The position numbers were made by a program, and so were the translations under genes. Below the pieces are notes generated by a model, which worked only from the letters and a program-made list of their open reading frames with translations, had not been told where the DNA came from and searched no databases. From NCBI GenBank assembly GCA_029851835.1, contig JARKVD010000028.1, forward strand, positions 47,876 through 111,875: DNA of 64,000 nt. The letters run 5' to 3'. Below are positions 61,428 to 64,000 of this stretch, in pieces (positions within the stretch are counted from its first letter, which is position 1; each line of letters starts with the position of its first letter). The stretch comes from Clostridium sp. (GTDB lineage Bacteria; Bacillota; Clostridia; Clostridiales; Clostridiaceae).

Positions 61428-61469
61428 GGGAGCATTTTCAGGTTAGTTTTGGAAATGCTCCTGTTTTTA
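61428..61469 (+). terminator. Terminator of the lysozyme gene
   Basis: GGGAGCATTTTC pairs with GGAAATGCTCC, followed by TGTTTTTAT. Confidence 0.8.
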
Positions 61470-61560
61470 TTGAAATAAATGGTATAATTAAGAGGAGTAT
61501 GAAGTAAACTAATTAATTAATAATATAGATAAATATATTTTTGTTTACAGGAGGTAAGAT

Positions 61561-61890
61561 ATGGTTGGTAAGTATAAGGTTGTTACTTTATGTGGAAGTA
61601 CGAAATTTAAAGAAGACTTTATAAGGGTACAAAAGGAGCTAAGCTTGAAGGGTATTATTGTTATTACTGTAGGATTATTTGGCCATGCTGATGGTGAGTT
61701 TGGAACAATAATTTCGGAAGAAACAAAGGTTATGCTTGATGATATGCATAAAAGAAAAATTGATATGGCTGATGAAATTTATGTAATTAATAAAGGTGGG
61801 TATGTAGGCAGCAGTACAAGAAGTGAAATTCAATATGCTAAGGATACTGGTAAAAAGGTGGTTTACATGGAGGACACTTGTTTTGCTTAA
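61561..61890 (+). CDS. Nucleoside 2-deoxyribosyltransferase-like protein
   Basis: A 109-residue protein of the N-deoxyribosyltransferase-like superfamily. The N-terminal VTLCGSTKFKEDFI is the nucleotide-binding turn, and the C-terminal MADEIYVINKGGYVGSSTRSEIQYA matches the superfamily's catalytic-site strand and helix. The family includes enzymes that exchange or cleave N-glycosidic bonds of nucleosides and many uncharacterised members; the specific substrate is unknown. It has AGGAGG before the ATG. The HAD gene follows 63 bases later and may share the transcript. Confidence 0.8.
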   Translation: MVGKYKVVTLCGSTKFKEDFIRVQKELSLKGIIVITVGLFGHADGEFGTIISEETKVMLDDMHKRKIDMADEIYVINKGGYVGSSTRSEIQYAKDTGKKVVYMEDTCFA

Positions 61891-61953
61891 GGCCCGTAAT
61901 ATAATCTTTTAATAGGGTAAAAGGTAAGCTAATACAGAGGGGAGAGTTTATGA

Positions 61954-62601
61954 ATGACTAAGGAAAAGGTTGATGGAATAATTTTTGATTTAGATGGAAC
62001 GTTATGGGATTCAACAGATATAATTTTGAAGGTATGGAATGATGCAGCAAGTAATTTTAAAGAGATAAGGACGAATGTAACTATAGAGGATATTCAATCT
62101 GCCATGGGACTTTTGCTCTTAGATATTGGTAAGAAATTTTATCCATATTTAAATGAAGAAAAGATAAAGGAAATAGTAGAGTATTGCAGCAAAATAGAAA
62201 ATGAATATTTAAGTATTCACGGTGCAAAGCTATATGACAATCTTGAGGAAACCTTAAAAAAGTTATCTAAAAATCATAAATTATTTATTGTGAGTAATTG
62301 CCAAGCGGGTTACATAGAGGCTTTTTATAAAGCTCACAATGTTGAAAAGTATTTTGTGGATTTTGAAAATCCAGGACGTACTGGAATGCCAAAATGGGAA
62401 AATATTAAGCTTATAGTTGAGAGAAATAACTTGAAAAACCCTGTTTATGTTGGAGATACAGCAGGAGATAGGAAGGCTGCAAAACTAGCAGGTGTACCTT
62501 TTGTATTTGCTAAGTATGGTTTTGGAGATGTTGAGGATTATGAATTTGCCATAGACAAATTTGAAGATGTTATAAATTTAGATTTTATAAACTTAGATTA
62601 A
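61954..62601 (+). CDS. HAD-superfamily phosphatase (phosphoglycolate-phosphatase-like)
   Basis: A 215-residue HAD hydrolase. Motif I FDLDGTLWDS carries Asp12 and Asp14; motif II is FIVSNCQAG near residue 112; the Lys of motif III lies near MPKWENI; motif IV VGDTAGDRKAAKLAGVPF is near residue 168. The small cap is C1-type. It removes phosphate from a small molecule, substrate unknown. An ATG four bases upstream is out of frame and ends after three codons. It is followed by a pyridoxamine-oxidase-family gene 25 bases later. Confidence 0.88.
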   Translation: MTKEKVDGIIFDLDGTLWDSTDIILKVWNDAASNFKEIRTNVTIEDIQSAMGLLLLDIGKKFYPYLNEEKIKEIVEYCSKIENEYLSIHGAKLYDNLEETLKKLSKNHKLFIVSNCQAGYIEAFYKAHNVEKYFVDFENPGRTGMPKWENIKLIVERNNLKNPVYVGDTAGDRKAAKLAGVPFVFAKYGFGDVEDYEFAIDKFEDVINLDFINLD

Positions 62602-62626
62602 AAGAGTGAATTTAGGGGGAAAAGAA

Positions 62627-63097
62627 ATGTTTAAACCCATGAAAAATAAGAAAAGAGAAGTATCAAGAGACGTTGTGAATGTAATTTTACATAGAGGAGA
62701 GTATGGAGTGTTATCTACCATTGGAGAGCATGGCTATCCATGTATAACACCATTAAGCTATGTGTATATGAATGACTGTATTTATTTTCACTGTGCTATG
62801 GAAGGCGAAAAAATTGATAATATAAGAAGAAATAGTAAAGTTGCATTTTCTGTAGTAAATGACACAAAAATAATTCCAGATAAGTTTACTACTGATTTTA
62901 AAAGTGTTGTAATTTATGGAGAAGCAAGAGAAGTTGATGGAGAACTTAAGAAGGAAGCTTTAAGAGAAATTGTTAAGAAGTATTCACCAGATTTTATTGA
63001 AGCTGGTGAAAGATATATTGCAAACTCTGCACATGCTACAAATATAGTTGAAATCAAAATTAATCATGCTACAGGAAAAGTAATAGAAAAACAATAG
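62627..63097 (+). CDS. Pyridoxamine 5'-phosphate oxidase-family flavoprotein
   Basis: A 156-residue FMN-binding split-barrel protein. RGEYGVLSTIGEHGYPCITPLSYVY near residue 22 and CIYFHCAMEGEKIDNIRRNS near 55 are the FMN-phosphate and dimer segments of the family's NimA-like group, which includes nitroimidazole reductases and heme-related proteins. A role in 5-nitroimidazole reduction is one option only. The start is the ATG with AGGGGG; an in-frame GTG seven codons earlier is rejected because it precedes the ribosome binding site. Confidence 0.85.
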   Translation: MFKPMKNKKREVSRDVVNVILHRGEYGVLSTIGEHGYPCITPLSYVYMNDCIYFHCAMEGEKIDNIRRNSKVAFSVVNDTKIIPDKFTTDFKSVVIYGEAREVDGELKKEALREIVKKYSPDFIEAGERYIANSAHATNIVEIKINHATGKVIEKQ

Positions 63098-63236
63098 AAA
63101 GGAAATAGATATTTCAGTATCTTTATTAAAAAGCGGATAAGGTAATTAACAAAAGAAAGCAAAAGTTAGTAGTGAGCGGTAAGACTTAAGTGAAAACAAA
63201 ACTAAGACAGAGAATAATGAATATGAATAAGAAGAA

Positions 63237-63272
63237 AAAGCCACTAAGGAATATATGCTCTTAGTGGCTTTA
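63237..63272. terminator. Bidirectional terminator, PNPOx-family gene / minus-strand gene
   Basis: AAAGCCACTAAG and CTTAGTGGCTTT form the stem between convergent 3' ends. Confidence 0.8.
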
Positions 63273-63311
63273 AGCTTTAAGGCGATAATTGAACTTAATG
63301 TTGTGGATGTG

Positions 63312-64000
63312 TTAGCCACCATATACTGAATCCCACCAAAGCTCGTCTGGTTTACCACCAGTCATTAGACCTTCAACAATCCAAGTGGTTAAGTTATCTT
63401 TAGTTGAAGAGGAGAGATATAGCCAGCGAATATTTTTTCCCTTTTTAAAAGAAGAAGTTCCTGGGTCGGATACATTAACTATAAGTTCATAATATGCCTT
63501 AGACATATTTGGCAACTTAGTGTTTATTCTTTCTTCAGAGGTTATAATTTCAACTGAATCAATTTTAATTGTATCCCACGTCTTTTGGCCGTCCTCAATA
63601 GTGATATTATTAATAGAATTAATAGTATTGTCTGCAATGAAAGTGAAATTACTATCTAACATTGCCTGGATATATGCATCACACAGGGATTTAGAGTCTG
63701 TAAAATTTTCATATGAATCGTTAATAAAAGTAGCTTCAGGGCTTTCAGGGATAACTGCAGCTGGAGGATTATAATATTTTGTATTAAGGGTTATCTGTTG
63801 TGGGTATTTAGTAAATCCTTGTACGAGCCATGTTTTATCTTCTTTAACTAACGATATACCTCCATCAAGTGCTTGAGTTTCAGAAGTACCATCCTGTTGA
63901 TAAGTTAATTTAGCATTTAAAGAATAATCATAGGATAACTTGTTTTCAGTTGAATTATTTCTAAGAGTTAATTTTATATCGCTTACTTGTAAAGTATAGC
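63312..64000 (-). CDS. Partial gene for an exported-type DUF4829-like protein, cut by the window edge
   Basis: On the minus strand the frame ending at 63312 is open back to the right edge, so the gene starts outside the window; an internal Met at 63662 is not its real start. About 229 residues are visible. Two copies of a similar module appear: one before about 63750 (LVKEDKTWLVQGFTKYPQQ) and one after (LSSSTKDNLTTWIVEG, ending WWDSVYGG). Each ends in a W-x-V strand typical of NTF2-like DUF4829 domains. Relatives are usually lipoproteins of unknown role. The repeat structure is my reading and is not certain. Confidence 0.7.
   Translation of the reverse strand, partial: YTLQVSDIKLTLRNNSTENKLSYDYSLNAKLTYQQDGTSETQALDGGISLVKEDKTWLVQGFTKYPQQITLNTKYYNPPAAVIPESPEATFINDSYENFTDSKSLCDAYIQAMLDSNFTFIADNTINSINNITIEDGQKTWDTIKIDSVEIITSEERINTKLPNMSKAYYELIVNVSDPGTSSFKKGKNIRWLYLSSSTKDNLTTWIVEGLMTGGKPDELWWDSVYGG

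Noticed and set aside
63146..63358. 70-codon minus-strand frame
   Set aside because: It overlaps the terminator and the end of the longer DUF4829-like gene in another frame and has no ribosome binding site.

Overview
The window comes from a low-GC, Gram-positive anaerobe of the Clostridium type. The evidence is the AT-rich codon use, strong GGAGG-type ribosome binding sites, lipobox lipoproteins, an LPxTG wall-anchored protein, GTG and TTG starts, many ECF-type vitamin transporters, and the absence of any outer-membrane protein. No rRNA gene, complete tRNA, prophage, insertion sequence or CRISPR array was found, so I cannot name a species.

Layout. 1-4.5 kb: endonuclease IV, an orphan ECF S component, a DEDD exonuclease, a DUF434 protein, a cold-shock protein and an unknown protein. 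4.8-8.4 kb: a phosphonate-type ABC importer (phnD, a hairpin, then phnC-phnE-phnE). 8.6-13.9 kb: single metabolic genes (VOC protein, P1 peptidase, 5'-nucleotidase, TM1586-type nitroreductase, cyclase-family hydrolase, a 76-residue unknown). 14.1-16.6 kb: a TauE/SafE exporter followed by a siroheme sulfite/nitrite reductase. 17-23.7 kb: an oligopeptide ABC importer, oppBCDF after a leader of about 600 nt, and oppA with its own two promoters. 24-32.8 kb: a CAP-domain surface protein, a 39-residue membrane peptide, an amino acid permease, a Crp-type regulator with a likely operator in front of a CocE-type hydrolase, a GltS-like membrane protein and malic enzyme. 33-35.9 kb (minus strand): a flavohemoglobin-reductase-like oxidoreductase, a Na+/alanine symporter and a zinc-ribbon membrane protein. 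36.2-43.1 kb: two ABC-2 export systems and a MATE pump. 43.3-50.8 kb: a cobalamin-riboswitch operon. 51-55.9 kb: an isoprenoid-synthase-like protein, an orphan histidine kinase and a lipoprotein flavin reductase with an FMN-attachment domain. 56.1-60.1 kb: a Fur-box-controlled siderophore importer of yclNOPQ type. 60.3-64 kb: a GH25-LysM lysozyme, small enzymes and a gene running off the right edge.

The most interesting region is 43.3-50.8 kb. A consensus promoter, a cobalamin riboswitch and a terminator precede an ECF transporter (T, fused A-A and S components). It is followed by three exported proteins built from the two domain types found in animal intrinsic factor and transcobalamin: an alpha/alpha-barrel (prenyltransferase-like repeats) and a DUF4430 beta domain. 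Each has a different anchor: an LPQTG wall signal, a C-terminal membrane helix, or a lipid. Together they look like a cell-surface chain that captures corrinoids and passes them to an ECF importer.

Two families of dispersed, hairpin-forming intergenic repeats recur across the window, mostly downstream of genes.
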